Source of the DNA: Endozoicomonas sp965196975
Lineage (GTDB): Bacteria; Pseudomonadota; Gammaproteobacteria; Pseudomonadales; Endozoicomonadaceae
NCBI RefSeq assembly: GCF_965196975.1
Contig: NZ_OZ239981.1
Coordinates: 1,550,001-1,614,000, forward strand
Direction of reading: 5' to 3'
DNA: 64,000 nucleotides
The notes below the pieces were generated by a model. The model ran no database searches. It saw only the letters and a program-made list of their open reading frames with translations, and was not told where the DNA came from. The translations under genes and the position numbers were made by a program. Shown piece after piece: positions 8,271 to 16,825 of this stretch. Position 1 is the stretch's first letter. Each line of letters opens with the position of its first letter.

Positions 8271-8978
8271 ATGATTCGCCTTTCCAAATTCATTGCTGAT
8301 GCCGGCTTTTGCTCGCGGCGGAAGGCCTCCCGTCTGATTGACAGTGGTTGCGTGCTGCTCAATGGCAGACTGGGGTTACATATTGATCGAGTAACAGACA
8401 GCGATTGTGTGACAGTTGATGGGCGTGAACTGAAGTTAACGACTGAAAAAATATACTTTCTCTACAACAAGCCGGTAGGTGTTGACTCAGTGTGTGACAT
8501 TGATGATCCGGCCAGTATTGTTCATCATATGCCTAAACTTAATGAGCTTTTAAGGGTTTTTCCCGTTGGCAGACTGGATAAAGACTCTCATGGTTTGATG
8601 CTGCTGACCAACCATGGTGAATTATGCCAGACCTTGCTGCATCCGGATCATTACCATGAAAAAGAGTATCTGGTCACGGTCAATAAGCCGATTGATGAGG
8701 CTTTTCTTTTGTCGATGGCGCCGGGTGTCCGTTATGGGGATGTAACCACAAAGCCCTGCCGGGTAACGAGAGTAGCCAGTCATGCCTTTAAGATTGTCTT
8801 GACCCAGGGACTGAATCGTCAGATACGTCGAATGTGTCAGGCGCTGGGCTATCGCGTAATGGATTTGCAGCGCATTCGTATGGTGAACTTACTTCTGGAT
8901 GGAACGGGACCTGGTCAGCATCGCCTGCTTCTGGACGAAGAAATCTCTGGATTACTTAGGGCAGTGGCACATCAATAA
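8271..8978 (+). CDS. rluF: 23S rRNA pseudouridine synthase RluF-like (RsuA family)
   Basis: Pseudouridine synthase with an N-terminal S4 RNA-binding domain (IRLSKFIADAGFCSRRKASRLID) and a catalytic domain with FPVGRLDKDSHGL, where the first Asp is the catalytic residue, followed by YHEKEYLVTV and GLNRQIRRMC. It resembles E. coli RluF (which modifies U2604) more than RsuA or RluB, so the target is inferred. Start: ATG 8271 gives the family N-terminus; TTG 8265 is in frame too. The best Shine-Dalgarno (AAGGCGG, 8244-8250) is better spaced for an out-of-frame ATG at 8258 that opens a 13-codon ORF overlapping the start. The 3' end overlaps the convergent acetyltransferase gene by 27 bp. Confidence 0.85.
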   Translation: MIRLSKFIADAGFCSRRKASRLIDSGCVLLNGRLGLHIDRVTDSDCVTVDGRELKLTTEKIYFLYNKPVGVDSVCDIDDPASIVHHMPKLNELLRVFPVGRLDKDSHGLMLLTNHGELCQTLLHPDHYHEKEYLVTVNKPIDEAFLLSMAPGVRYGDVTTKPCRVTRVASHAFKIVLTQGLNRQIRRMCQALGYRVMDLQRIRMVNLLLDGTGPGQHRLLLDEEISGLLRAVAHQ

Positions 8979-9392
8979 GAAATCGTGTCCCTGTTGTTGG
9001 TACCTCAGGTAAGGGGCCAGAATATCAGGCGGTACATTGTCAGGATCTGGACTGAAAAAGCCTGCTCTCTGGTAAAAAAGTTCAAGGTGAGCGTATGGGT
9101 AGCACCAGCAGTGAATACTCCCCAGGTCATTCAGGACTTCTCTCAAAAAGAACGACCCAACACCCTTTCTCTGGACATTTCTGCCGACCCAGACGCTTCT
9201 CAGAAGATAGTCATTGGCTTTTGGACTGGCCCTGAGGCCAGCGACGATGTTTCCTTCTGGACAGCGGGCGACCCAAACCCGCTCATTACCGGACACTTTG
9301 CCTTTATGCCCATTTTCTTTAAAAAAACGGTTAACCAGGGGAAAGGCTATTGGGTTGATCTCATCAACGGTAAGCGGAGCAGGTTCAGCCAT
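8952..9392 (-). CDS. GNAT-family N-acetyltransferase
   Basis: About 146 aa. The acetyl-CoA binding motif A is visible as RSVWVGRNVQRKGVGSFFL (R-x-x-G-x-G type), preceded by a strand and followed by a C-terminal segment LELFYQRAGFF typical of GNAT motif B. The acceptor substrate is unknown. ATG 9392 is preferred over the longer frame to 9440 because it makes an 8-nt ATGGCTGA overlap with the trmJ stop, a common coupled arrangement, and the longer version only duplicates the trmJ 3' end in another frame. Confidence 0.78.
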   Translation of the reverse strand: MAEPAPLTVDEINPIAFPLVNRFFKENGHKGKVSGNERVWVARCPEGNIVAGLRASPKANDYLLRSVWVGRNVQRKGVGSFFLREVLNDLGSIHCWCYPYAHLELFYQRAGFFSPDPDNVPPDILAPYLRYQQQGHDFLLMCHCPK

Positions 9393-10131
9393 CAGTACTG
9401 TTTTTTCCAGATGCTTTCTGGGCGGCTCCAAGAATACCACGCAACATATTCAGTTCTTTGGCTTCTGGGCGAGCGCGGTTAAAGAAGCGACGGAGCCGTG
9501 TCATCACTAAGCCCGGGTGCTGTTGAATAATAAAGTCGATGTCGGTCAGTGTGGTTTCCAGATGCTTATAGAACTTTTCCAGTTCCTGATTCAGAGGGTA
9601 TTCCTGTTCCGGTTTTTCATCGTGCCAGTCGCTCTCTTTTTTCAGTGAAGCCTTGAAGATCTCATAACAGAGGATCTGGATAGCGGAGGCAACATTAAGA
9701 ACCGGGTATTCTGGGTTTGCATCGATACTGGTATGAAAGTGGCACTTTTCCAGTTCGCTGTTAGTAAGGCCCATGGTTTCCTGACCAAATACCAGGGCAA
9801 CGGGAGATTGACGGGAATCCGAGAGCAGCTTCTCAGCGCATGCTTCAGCACCCAACATCGGGCGTGAGAAAGAGTGGGTGCGTGTTCTGGCACTGGTACC
9901 AATGACCAGAGAGCAGTCCGCAATAGCCTCATCCAGAGTGTCAAATACTCGGGCATTCTCAAGCACATCCAGCGCTCCTGCTGCCATAGAGTCCGCCTCG
10001 GGAGCAGGGAATCGTTGAGGGGTTACCAGGCAGAGGTTACTCAGGCCCATGGTTTTCATGGCTCGGGCCGCGGAGCCTATGTTGCCAGGGTGAAACGTGT
10101 TGATAAGGATGATTCGAATATTCTGAAGCAT
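9385..10131 (-). CDS. trmJ: tRNA (cytidine/uridine-32-2'-O-)-methyltransferase TrmJ
   Basis: SPOUT-class methyltransferase that 2'-O-methylates position 32 in the tRNA anticodon loop. 248 aa, the family length. Motifs: MLQNIRIILINTFHPGNIGS-type N-terminus, VIGTSARTRTH, the knot segments LVFGQETMGLTN and NPEYPVLNVASAIQ, and a C-terminal helix region RARPEAKELNMLRGIL. The open frame continues upstream to 10260, but those 43 extra residues run into the repeat element at 10180-10445 and match nothing in the family, so ATG 10131 is the start. Translationally coupled to the downstream acetyltransferase. Confidence 0.93.
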   Translation of the reverse strand: MLQNIRIILINTFHPGNIGSAARAMKTMGLSNLCLVTPQRFPAPEADSMAAGALDVLENARVFDTLDEAIADCSLVIGTSARTRTHSFSRPMLGAEACAEKLLSDSRQSPVALVFGQETMGLTNSELEKCHFHTSIDANPEYPVLNVASAIQILCYEIFKASLKKESDWHDEKPEQEYPLNQELEKFYKHLETTLTDIDFIIQQHPGLVMTRLRRFFNRARPEAKELNMLRGILGAAQKASGKNSTDG

Positions 10132-10179
10132 GATGACCAATGGCTGAGTTACTGAAGGTGCTGTCCTGTTGGACTGCTC

Positions 10180-10445
10180 TAGGCTCTGTTGACAATAAGG
10201 TTGCAGGCTCAGCTCAAACCAGGGCGTTCGTGGCCAGGCGCAAGAACGCAGGAATACCAACGTCTTTCAAGTTCTTGCAACGACGTCATGGGCGCTCTGG
10301 TTTGAGCCCGAAGGGTGGCTCGTATAGCCGCCTTCCAGCTTCGTTGGACTGGTTTGATGTAGAACCACTATACCTGCACCAGTCCGCCTTGCGGAAGACG
10401 GCTATACGAACCACTGAGCCTGCAACCTTATGTCAACAGAGCCTA
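10180..10445 (+). repeat. Structured TIR repeat element, copy 2 (266 bp)
   Basis: Second member of the family seen at 411-674. TA-bounded terminal inverted repeats contain GGCTCTGTTGAC and GGTTGCAGGCTCAG. Inner stem GCTCAAACCAGGGCG (10212-10226) pairs with 10293-10307 with one mismatch; then CCC-GAA-GGG; then stem CGTATAGCCG (10321-10330) with 10399-10408; inside it a 40-bp hairpin (10346-10385) with helix GGACTGGT/ACCAGTCC, loops TTGA and CCTGC, and apical helix TGTAG/CTATA (one G-U pair). It lies between trmJ and cydD, whose starts are 48 and 138 bp away, so it may influence both promoters. Confidence 0.85.
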
Positions 10446-10583
10446 AACTACATAGTGAATTTGGTCCGTAATTATAGGGGGCGGAAGTACCTGAAAACCA
10501 GTCTGTATCTTCGTGGTGAGTACCGATCGAGTTATGTACAATGCACTCCACGTCGTAAGTAGTCCGGGAAATACATTCAAAAG

Positions 10584-12392
10584 ATGAGTCAAACTACGCA
10601 AAAGCAGGCCTATCGCTGGTTGTTGAGGCAGATAAGGCCGGCCCGGCAATGGCTACTGATCTCCATGGTACTGGGCTTGCTCAATGGAGTCTTTCTGATT
10701 GCTCAGGCTTCGATCATGGCAGGAATGATCCACCGGCTGGTGATGGAAAGTGCAACCCGGGAGATGCTAACGGAAGATTTTCTCTGGGTTCTGGTGCTGG
10801 TCATTATTCGTGGTGCCTGTGCCTGGGGGCGAGAGTTCTGTGGTTTCCGCGCAGGCGCCAGCGTCCGGGTGGAAGTGCGCAAACTATTGTTGGATAAACT
10901 GCGCCGTCTTGGCCCCCTGGTAATTGGTGAGCGGCCTGCTGGCAGCTGGTCGGCGATTGCCGTTGAGCAGGTAGAAGAACTTCAGGAGTTCATCGCTAAA
11001 TATCTGCCTCAGATGGCTCTGGCGGTGATGATACCGGCCATTATGCTGGTGGTTGCTTTTCCCCAGAGTTGGGTGGTGGGTATTATTTTCCTGGGAACTG
11101 CACCACTGATTCCTGTTTTTATGATTCTGGTTGGAATGAAAGCCGCGGAGGCTAATCGTAAAAACTTTCAGGCACTCTCTCGTTTGGGGGGCTTTTTTCT
11201 GGATCGTCTCCAGGGTCTGGAAACGCTGAAACTGTTTCAGCGAACCCGCTTTGCAGAAACACAGTTGGCTGATGCCAGTGAAGACTTTCGGATAAAAACC
11301 ATGCAGGTGCTTCGCCTGGCTTTTCTGTCTTCCACGGTGCTTGAATTTTTTGCTTCGGTTTCCATTGCGCTTGTGGCGGTATTCCTTGGGATGAGTTTTC
11401 TTGGCCACATTACCTTTGGCGGTGAAGTTACTCTGTATACCGGACTTTTCCTGTTACTGCTGGCTCCTGAGTATTATCAGCCATTGCGGGAACTGGGAAC
11501 CTACTATCATGCCAAGGCCAAGGCCATCGGTGCGACGGAAGAGATTCTGGAAGTATTGTCCCGTGAAGAACCGCAAGCGCATCGTGGCGGTTTGTCTGTA
11601 CCAGAAGCCATGCCGTTGACCCTAGAGGTACAAGAACTCTCCGTTTCAGCAGCCATAAGATCCTCTGCTGGCTCTGAGTCAGCGGATGATTCTGAAAATA
11701 AACATCAGCTATTACTGGATCATCTGTCGTTTAAGGTCGAGCCCGGAAGTCGTGTTGGTATTATTGGCAGCAGCGGTGCCGGTAAAACGACGCTGATTAA
11801 TACCCTCATGGGGTTCTGGAACTATCAGGGTGAAATCAAACTAGGGGGGCAGTCTCTAGCGGATACTCAGCTCGATAGCTGGCGCAAAGAGATTGCCTGG
11901 CTGGGTCAGCTTCCATTGATTATCCATGGTTCTGTTTATGACAATATTGCGTTTGGCCGTGCTGTCTCTCATGATCAGTGTCTTGAAGCGCTGGCCAGGG
12001 CGCAGGGTATGGACATTCTGGCTAATTTGCCGGACGGTCTGGACAGTGTACTCAAGGAGCAGGGGGGAAACCTGTCGGTTGGTCAGGCTCAGCGAATCGC
12101 TCTGGCGAGAGCTCTGGTACTTCCGGTGCGTTTATTAATACTGGATGAACCGACGGCCAGCCTGGATTCTGTCAGTGAGAGTCTGGTTCTGGATGCCCTG
12201 GACGCCATACCGGATGAATGCACGGTCATCACGATTACCCATCGAATCAGTCAACTCAATGCCATGGATCAGATCCTGATGCTGGATAAGGGGAATCTGG
12301 TGGCTGATGGTTCTCCCTCAACGCTGGCCAGGGAAAGTGCTCTGTATCAGCAGTTCGTCAGCATGCACAGCGGGAGTCTGGACGATGAATGA
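10584..12392 (+). CDS. cydD: Thiol reductant ABC exporter subunit CydD
   Basis: Half of the heterodimeric CydDC ABC exporter, which moves cysteine and glutathione to the periplasm and is needed for assembly of cytochrome bd and periplasmic cytochromes. 602 aa: an N-terminal six-helix membrane domain (~20-310) and a C-terminal ATPase with Walker A GSSGAGKTTL, Q-loop, signature LSVGQAQRIALARAL and Walker B LLILDEPTASLD followed by the switch His in TITHRIS. The linker around residues 350-372 is longer and Ser-rich. The gene overlaps cydC by 8 nt (ATGAATGA), so the two are coupled. No cydAB oxidase genes are in the window. Confidence 0.95.
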   Translation: MSQTTQKQAYRWLLRQIRPARQWLLISMVLGLLNGVFLIAQASIMAGMIHRLVMESATREMLTEDFLWVLVLVIIRGACAWGREFCGFRAGASVRVEVRKLLLDKLRRLGPLVIGERPAGSWSAIAVEQVEELQEFIAKYLPQMALAVMIPAIMLVVAFPQSWVVGIIFLGTAPLIPVFMILVGMKAAEANRKNFQALSRLGGFFLDRLQGLETLKLFQRTRFAETQLADASEDFRIKTMQVLRLAFLSSTVLEFFASVSIALVAVFLGMSFLGHITFGGEVTLYTGLFLLLLAPEYYQPLRELGTYYHAKAKAIGATEEILEVLSREEPQAHRGGLSVPEAMPLTLEVQELSVSAAIRSSAGSESADDSENKHQLLLDHLSFKVEPGSRVGIIGSSGAGKTTLINTLMGFWNYQGEIKLGGQSLADTQLDSWRKEIAWLGQLPLIIHGSVYDNIAFGRAVSHDQCLEALARAQGMDILANLPDGLDSVLKEQGGNLSVGQAQRIALARALVLPVRLLILDEPTASLDSVSESLVLDALDAIPDECTVITITHRISQLNAMDQILMLDKGNLVADGSPSTLARESALYQQFVSMHSGSLDDE

Positions 12393-14061
12393 CCTCTGGC
12401 CTTTTCTAAAACTGTACCGTCAGCATCTTGGGATGTTATCACTGGGTGTTTTGCTGGCGATTGTTACCCTGCTGGCAAGTCTCAGTCTGCTTTCACTGTC
12501 CGGCTGGTTTATTACTGCCACAGCGATAGCGGGACTGAGCTTTGCAACGGCTCAGACCTTTAACTTCTTTACCCCCGGAGCGGGTGTTCGAGGTTTTTCC
12601 ATTGCCCGAACGGCTGCCCGCTATGCAGAGCGACTGGTCAGTCATGATGCCACTTTTCGGTTGTTGTCAGGCTTGAGAAGCTGGTTTTTCAGTAAACTGA
12701 TTCCAGTATCTCAGGAGCAGCTAGGGCAATACCGGAAAGGTGAGCTGCTTGACCGGCTGGTGGCCGATATTGATGCGTTGGATCAGCTTTATCTGAGGCT
12801 GGTTAGTCCGTTACTGTCCGCTGTTGTTGTTGCATTGCTGTTTTCACTGTTTATCTCCTTTTTCAGTACAACCGTTGCCATGGTGGTGTTGTTGGTGATG
12901 ATGCTCTGGATCATTACCATGCCATTGCTGTTTTATGTCCTGGGTCGCAGGACCGGGGAGTCCATGGGTGTCAGGCAGGCGCGATTGAGACAGGAGGTGC
13001 TGGATTATCTGCAGGGTATGGCTGAACAGCAGATCTACGGCAGTGAGGCCAATGGCCGCGCCACGATTGCTGAATCGGAAGAGAAGCTAGTTGCAGACCA
13101 GTCCCGTATGGCAGTGATGGAAGGGTTTGGCTCAGCCTTGTTTGTTTCCGGCTCCGGTGCAGCTGCATTACTGGTTTTGTACATTGCCAGTGGTGAAATG
13201 AATGCAGGCCTGTTCAGTGGGCCAGTCATGGTCATGATGGTCTTTGGAATGCTGGCCAGCTTTGAAGCGCTGATGCCGTTACCCGTTGCATTTCAGTTTC
13301 TCAGTCATACACGACACGCGGCCAGTCGATTGCGTCAGGTAGTGAGTTCACCGGTGGTTGTATTTCCAGAGACAGCACCTGAGGTCGAGGTAAAGGGTGA
13401 GATTCAGTTTACGGATGTGTCCTGTGGCTATGCCAATGACCAGACAGTTATTAATAAGCTATCTCTTCATATTCCTGCAGGCAGTCATGTTGCTCTGCTC
13501 GGCAAAACGGGCTGCGGTAAATCAACACTGATCAAGTTATTAAACCGTGGGTTGGAGCCTTCTGCTGGGAAAATATTACTGGATGGACAGGAGATTCAAC
13601 GATTTTCTGAGCAGACGCTTTACCAGTCAATCACGTTTGTGCCTCAGAAAACCCATGTTTTCAGTGCCACGCTCAGGGAAAATCTGCTGTTGGCGGCACC
13701 TGCAGCCAGTGATGAGGCGCTTTTAACGATAATTAAAAATTCAGGGCTGAGTGGACTTGCAGCTGCCAGAGAGAACGACGGCAATTTGCTGGATATCTGG
13801 TTAGGGCAGGGTGGCATTGCATTATCTGGTGGTGAGCAGCGTCGCCTGGCTCTTGCGCGGGCTATGCTGAAACCGGCACCTGTACTGGTTATGGATGAGC
13901 CGGGCGAAGGGTTGGATGTTCACAGTGAACAGGTACTGATGGATGCCGTCTTTCGTCAATTTAAAGACAGTACCATCATTATGATCACCCATAAGAGGAC
14001 TGCCCTTGAGAAGATGGATAAGGTCTATCGGATGGAAAATGGAAGCCTGACCAATCTCTAA
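12385..14061 (+). CDS. cydC: Thiol reductant ABC exporter subunit CydC
   Basis: Partner of CydD in the cysteine/glutathione exporter. 558 aa: membrane domain with LSLLSLSGWFITATAIAGL at the start, then an ATPase with Walker A GKTGCGKSTL, signature LSGGEQRRLALARAM, Walker B VLVMDEPGEGLD and ITHKRTAL carrying the switch His. The frame is open to 12307, but ATG 12385 gives the known MNDLWPFLKLYRQH-type N-terminus and the 8-nt overlap with cydD. Confidence 0.95.
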   Translation: MNDLWPFLKLYRQHLGMLSLGVLLAIVTLLASLSLLSLSGWFITATAIAGLSFATAQTFNFFTPGAGVRGFSIARTAARYAERLVSHDATFRLLSGLRSWFFSKLIPVSQEQLGQYRKGELLDRLVADIDALDQLYLRLVSPLLSAVVVALLFSLFISFFSTTVAMVVLLVMMLWIITMPLLFYVLGRRTGESMGVRQARLRQEVLDYLQGMAEQQIYGSEANGRATIAESEEKLVADQSRMAVMEGFGSALFVSGSGAAALLVLYIASGEMNAGLFSGPVMVMMVFGMLASFEALMPLPVAFQFLSHTRHAASRLRQVVSSPVVVFPETAPEVEVKGEIQFTDVSCGYANDQTVINKLSLHIPAGSHVALLGKTGCGKSTLIKLLNRGLEPSAGKILLDGQEIQRFSEQTLYQSITFVPQKTHVFSATLRENLLLAAPAASDEALLTIIKNSGLSGLAAARENDGNLLDIWLGQGGIALSGGEQRRLALARAMLKPAPVLVMDEPGEGLDVHSEQVLMDAVFRQFKDSTIIMITHKRTALEKMDKVYRMENGSLTNL

Positions 14062-14104
14062 TACGATACAAAGGTTTTAAAGGTCTTCTATCGTGTCTGG
14101 ATAA

Positions 14105-14152
14105 ACGTATTCTCCAGCCGATGTCAGCAGGGATGGGCTGGAGAATATACGT
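14105..14152 (+). promoter_or_regulatory. Hairpin covering the start region of the gene after cydC
   Basis: Arms 14105-14119 (ACGTATTCTCCAGCC) and 14136-14152 (GGCTGGAGAATATACGT) pair along 15 bp with one 2-nt bulge and a ~16-nt loop. The right arm contains the GGAG ribosome-binding site and reaches the first two bases of the GTG start at 14151. No T run follows, so it is more likely a translation-controlling hairpin or an mRNA 3'-end stabiliser for cydDC than a classical terminator. Confidence 0.5.
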
Positions 14153-14894
14153 GAAAAAATATTTATTGATTATTTTGGCGGCGGTCTGGGTAGGTTCAGG
14201 GTGGATGAAAGACCAGCTACCTGCACAGCCCGTTGCCGTTGATGGTCTGTTGAACGATCCTGTACAGAAGCCTACCCGTGCAGAACCTTTCATGACTCAG
14301 GTAGGGGGAGAGCGTTACGAAATCACTCCCAGGTACGATTATGAGCAGTGGGGTATGGTCGTTTCCTACCATCACAGTGATTCATGGATGGATCGTGTTC
14401 ACGAAAAGTGGGCGGATAATCTCAATATTAAGGATTTATGTGTTATCTGGGGGGGAGCTAATATGGATCCCTTGGTTTATAAGAATATTGATTTCAGCAG
14501 TGGGCAATGGACCTGCTATTTCTGGACAGATGACCCTGAAGTATATGGTCGTTTTCAAGGGACGAGGTTAGCGAATAATCATCTGCTAACAGACGATCCG
14601 TTGGTTGCAGAGACAATTCTTGATTCCAACTATGGGGATATTATTCATTTAAAGGGCTACCTCTCGAATTACCGGGGACGAAAGATAAACAGGGAAACCA
14701 GTATTACCCGTACCGATACAGGTAATGGTGCCTGTGAAACCATCTACATTACTGACTTTTCAATTCTCCATGATGCGAATAAAGGCTGGGATAGTATTTA
14801 CCGCTGGTCTTCATATCTTTTACTGATTCTTATAGGGTGGATATTGTTTTTTGGCGCTATTCCCATAATAAAAGATTTGGTGCGGGCAAAATAG
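14151..14894 (+). CDS. Membrane-anchored protein of unknown function
   Basis: I do not recognise this protein. About 247 aa from GTG 14151 (VKKYLLIILAAVWVGSGW): an N-terminal hydrophobic segment, a ~180-residue extracytoplasmic region rich in Trp, Tyr and Asp, and a C-terminal transmembrane helix (YLLLILIGWILFFGAIPII) followed by a basic cytoplasmic tail. This two-anchor layout recalls membrane proteins with a periplasmic beta domain. Four Cys are present in the mature part (about residues 93, 113 and 200, plus none in the anchors that I would rely on). GTG 14151 is favoured over ATG 14121 because GGAG lies 7 nt before it. The frame has normal codon use and follows cydC by 89 bp. Confidence 0.6.
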   Translation: MKKYLLIILAAVWVGSGWMKDQLPAQPVAVDGLLNDPVQKPTRAEPFMTQVGGERYEITPRYDYEQWGMVVSYHHSDSWMDRVHEKWADNLNIKDLCVIWGGANMDPLVYKNIDFSSGQWTCYFWTDDPEVYGRFQGTRLANNHLLTDDPLVAETILDSNYGDIIHLKGYLSNYRGRKINRETSITRTDTGNGACETIYITDFSILHDANKGWDSIYRWSSYLLLILIGWILFFGAIPIIKDLVRAK

Positions 14895-15273
14895 AGATGC
14901 TGGCTTGCCACTGCATCTTTTCTAATGCAAGCTGGAGATAATTTGTAGTGCATGGTGTGAAGGATATAAATCGTAAGTGGCGAGAAAATACTGTTTTTTC
15001 ATCCAACATATTGCAGGAAAGCATTTTTACTGACTGGTATCCAACCTTAAGACAATTATACATTTTTCTGTTCTCCATTTAATCAGCTGGAAATCAGTGT
15101 TGCTGAGTCTGTTGAGCTAAGTATGTTTGTTTGATTAATTAGCAATACCGATAGAGACGATATTGGATATACTTACTCTGCAGGCTTAATCGGCGGTAAT
15201 GCTTTTTTATCGTGGTCGAATTAAAGTGGATGATTTTCACGAAATGTATCAGTTATTTCCAAGCAGCTGGTTT
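14895..15273. other. Intergenic region between convergent genes
   Basis: 379 bp, AT-rich, between the unknown membrane protein and the 3' end of lpxH. I see no convincing ORF, RNA gene or strong terminator. TTTCCAA and TTGGAAA around 15255-15290 form a weak stem that overlaps the lpxH stop. Confidence 0.5.
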
Positions 15274-16002
15274 TCACAATTGGATTGGAAAATGAGTCAT
15301 TTTTATTGTCTCAGGGCTTACTTCAATTTCCCAGCCTTTATCGGTCCAGTCACCTAATACATACCTTTTACCCGTTCCATTTTCTAAAGTGACTTCATGA
15401 ATGTCAGGTCGGTGTGTATGGCCATGAATCATGGTATTGACCTGAAATTTCTCCATGACATCAATAACGGCAGATGGCGTGACATCCATTATGTCCAGAG
15501 TTTTACCAACTTTGGCCGCTTTACTGTTCCGACGTATTTTCTGGCCCAGGTTCTTGCGATAGGAGAGGGGAGTCATTCGCAGTATGGCCATGACCAGAGG
15601 GTTGCGGATGATTCTTCGATATCGCTGGTACTGCTTATCCTGAGTACACAGTGAATCGCCATGCGTTAGCAGGATTTTCTGATTGTTAAGGGTGACCAGT
15701 GTTGGGTCTTTCAGCCACGTTACACCCGTCTCTCTGAGAAATGATTTGCCGATGGCAAAGTCCCGGTTGCCCGGCATCAGATAAACGGCCTTGCCACTAT
15801 TCGTGTATTGCTTTAGCCGTCGAGCAATATCGTGCTGGAAGTCATCCATGGCATCGTCACCCACCCAATATTCAAAGAAGTCACCCAGAATGTAGAGTGC
15901 ATCAGCCTGAGGGGCGCGATCCATCAAATAATGGCAGAATGCCCGGGCAACAGCCGGGCACTCTGGTGTCAGGTGAAGGTCTGAAATAAACAGCGCCTTC
16001 AT
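15274..16002 (-). CDS. lpxH: UDP-2,3-diacylglucosamine diphosphatase LpxH
   Basis: Calcineurin-like metallophosphoesterase that makes lipid X from UDP-2,3-diacylglucosamine in lipid A synthesis, at the inner face of the cytoplasmic membrane. 242 aa with the full metal-ligand set: FISDLHL, LGDFFEYWVGDD, MPGNRDF, LTHGDSLC and IHGHTHRP. Its ATG overlaps the ppiB stop by one base (TGATG), so ppiB-lpxH is an operon, as in many gammaproteobacteria. Confidence 0.95.
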   Translation of the reverse strand: MKALFISDLHLTPECPAVARAFCHYLMDRAPQADALYILGDFFEYWVGDDAMDDFQHDIARRLKQYTNSGKAVYLMPGNRDFAIGKSFLRETGVTWLKDPTLVTLNNQKILLTHGDSLCTQDKQYQRYRRIIRNPLVMAILRMTPLSYRKNLGQKIRRNSKAAKVGKTLDIMDVTPSAVIDVMEKFQVNTMIHGHTHRPDIHEVTLENGTGKRYVLGDWTDKGWEIEVSPETIKMTHFPIQL

Positions 16003-16517
16003 CAGGCAGTTTCCACCGTTTCAAGAACTTCAGCGGACTCAATAACCACGTCATCCACGGGAACATCCTGGTGGCCTGCACGGAACGTGGTTTTAACCCC
16101 TTTGATCTTGTTTACAATATCCATACCATCGGTCACTTTACCGAATACGCAGTAACCCCAACCATCGGTGTTTTTTGCCGTGTGATTGAGGAAGTGATTA
16201 TCCTTAACGTTGATAAAGAACTGGGCCGATGCAGAATGCGGATCCATGGTTCTGGCCATGGCAATAGTACCGGTTTCGTTCTTGAGACCGTTGTCGGCCT
16301 CATTTTCGATGGGCATCTTGGTGGATTTTTGAACCATACCTGGCTCGAAGCCACCGCCCTGAATCATAAAGCCATCAATAACACGGTGGAAAATGGTGCC
16401 ATCAAAATGGCCACTTTTAATATACTCAAGGAAATTGGCAACGGTTTTTGGGGCTTTTTCAGCGTCCAGTTCCAGTTTGATATCACCGAAGTTGGTGTGT
16501 AATACAACCATCATGTG
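16002..16517 (-). CDS. ppiB: Peptidyl-prolyl cis-trans isomerase B (cyclophilin)
   Basis: Cytoplasmic cyclophilin-type prolyl isomerase, ~171 aa, with no signal peptide. The conserved core is present: KAPKTVANFLEYI, FHRVIDGFMIQGGG (the catalytic Arg is the R of FHRV), NGLKNETGTIAMART, SASAQFFINVKDN and WGYCVFGKVTDGMD. ATG 16517 or 16514 both suit the family N-terminus; an in-frame GTG at 16526 is less likely. First gene of the ppiB-lpxH pair and divergent from glnS. Confidence 0.93.
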   Translation of the reverse strand, partial: HMMVVLHTNFGDIKLELDAEKAPKTVANFLEYIKSGHFDGTIFHRVIDGFMIQGGGFEPGMVQKSTKMPIENEADNGLKNETGTIAMARTMDPHSASAQFFINVKDNHFLNHTAKNTDGWGYCVFGKVTDGMDIVNKIKGVKTTFRAGHQDVPVDDVVIESAEVLETVETA

Positions 16518-16825
16518 GGGCACCACTCTTGTTAAATAACGTCCACAGACTCTGTGAGAGTCAGGAAAACAACGGATTCTAGGTGTTTCTCGTACTAGTG
16601 TAAAACCTATTCGTTAGACCTGTGTCTGAATACTGATATTCAATACGATCTATTATTGCCTGTTAAGACTATCTGTCGGTAAAAACCGTTATCCTGCCCG
16701 GTAAATTCTGTCAGCAGGGTAATGAGTTATTTTCCAGTATTGGTAGATATGGTAGTCTCAACCGATTATGGCGTAGGTGTATAGACAGTATTCGCCAGTA
16801 ACCTCTCATAGATGCATCAGTGACA
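16518..16825. other. Divergent intergenic region ppiB/glnS
   Basis: About 308 bp that must hold both promoters. No operator-like palindrome or riboswitch-like structure stood out on reading. Confidence 0.45.

Noticed and set aside
10132..10260. 43-residue N-terminal extension of TrmJ
   Set aside because: It reads into the repeat element, and the family N-terminus begins at ATG 10131.
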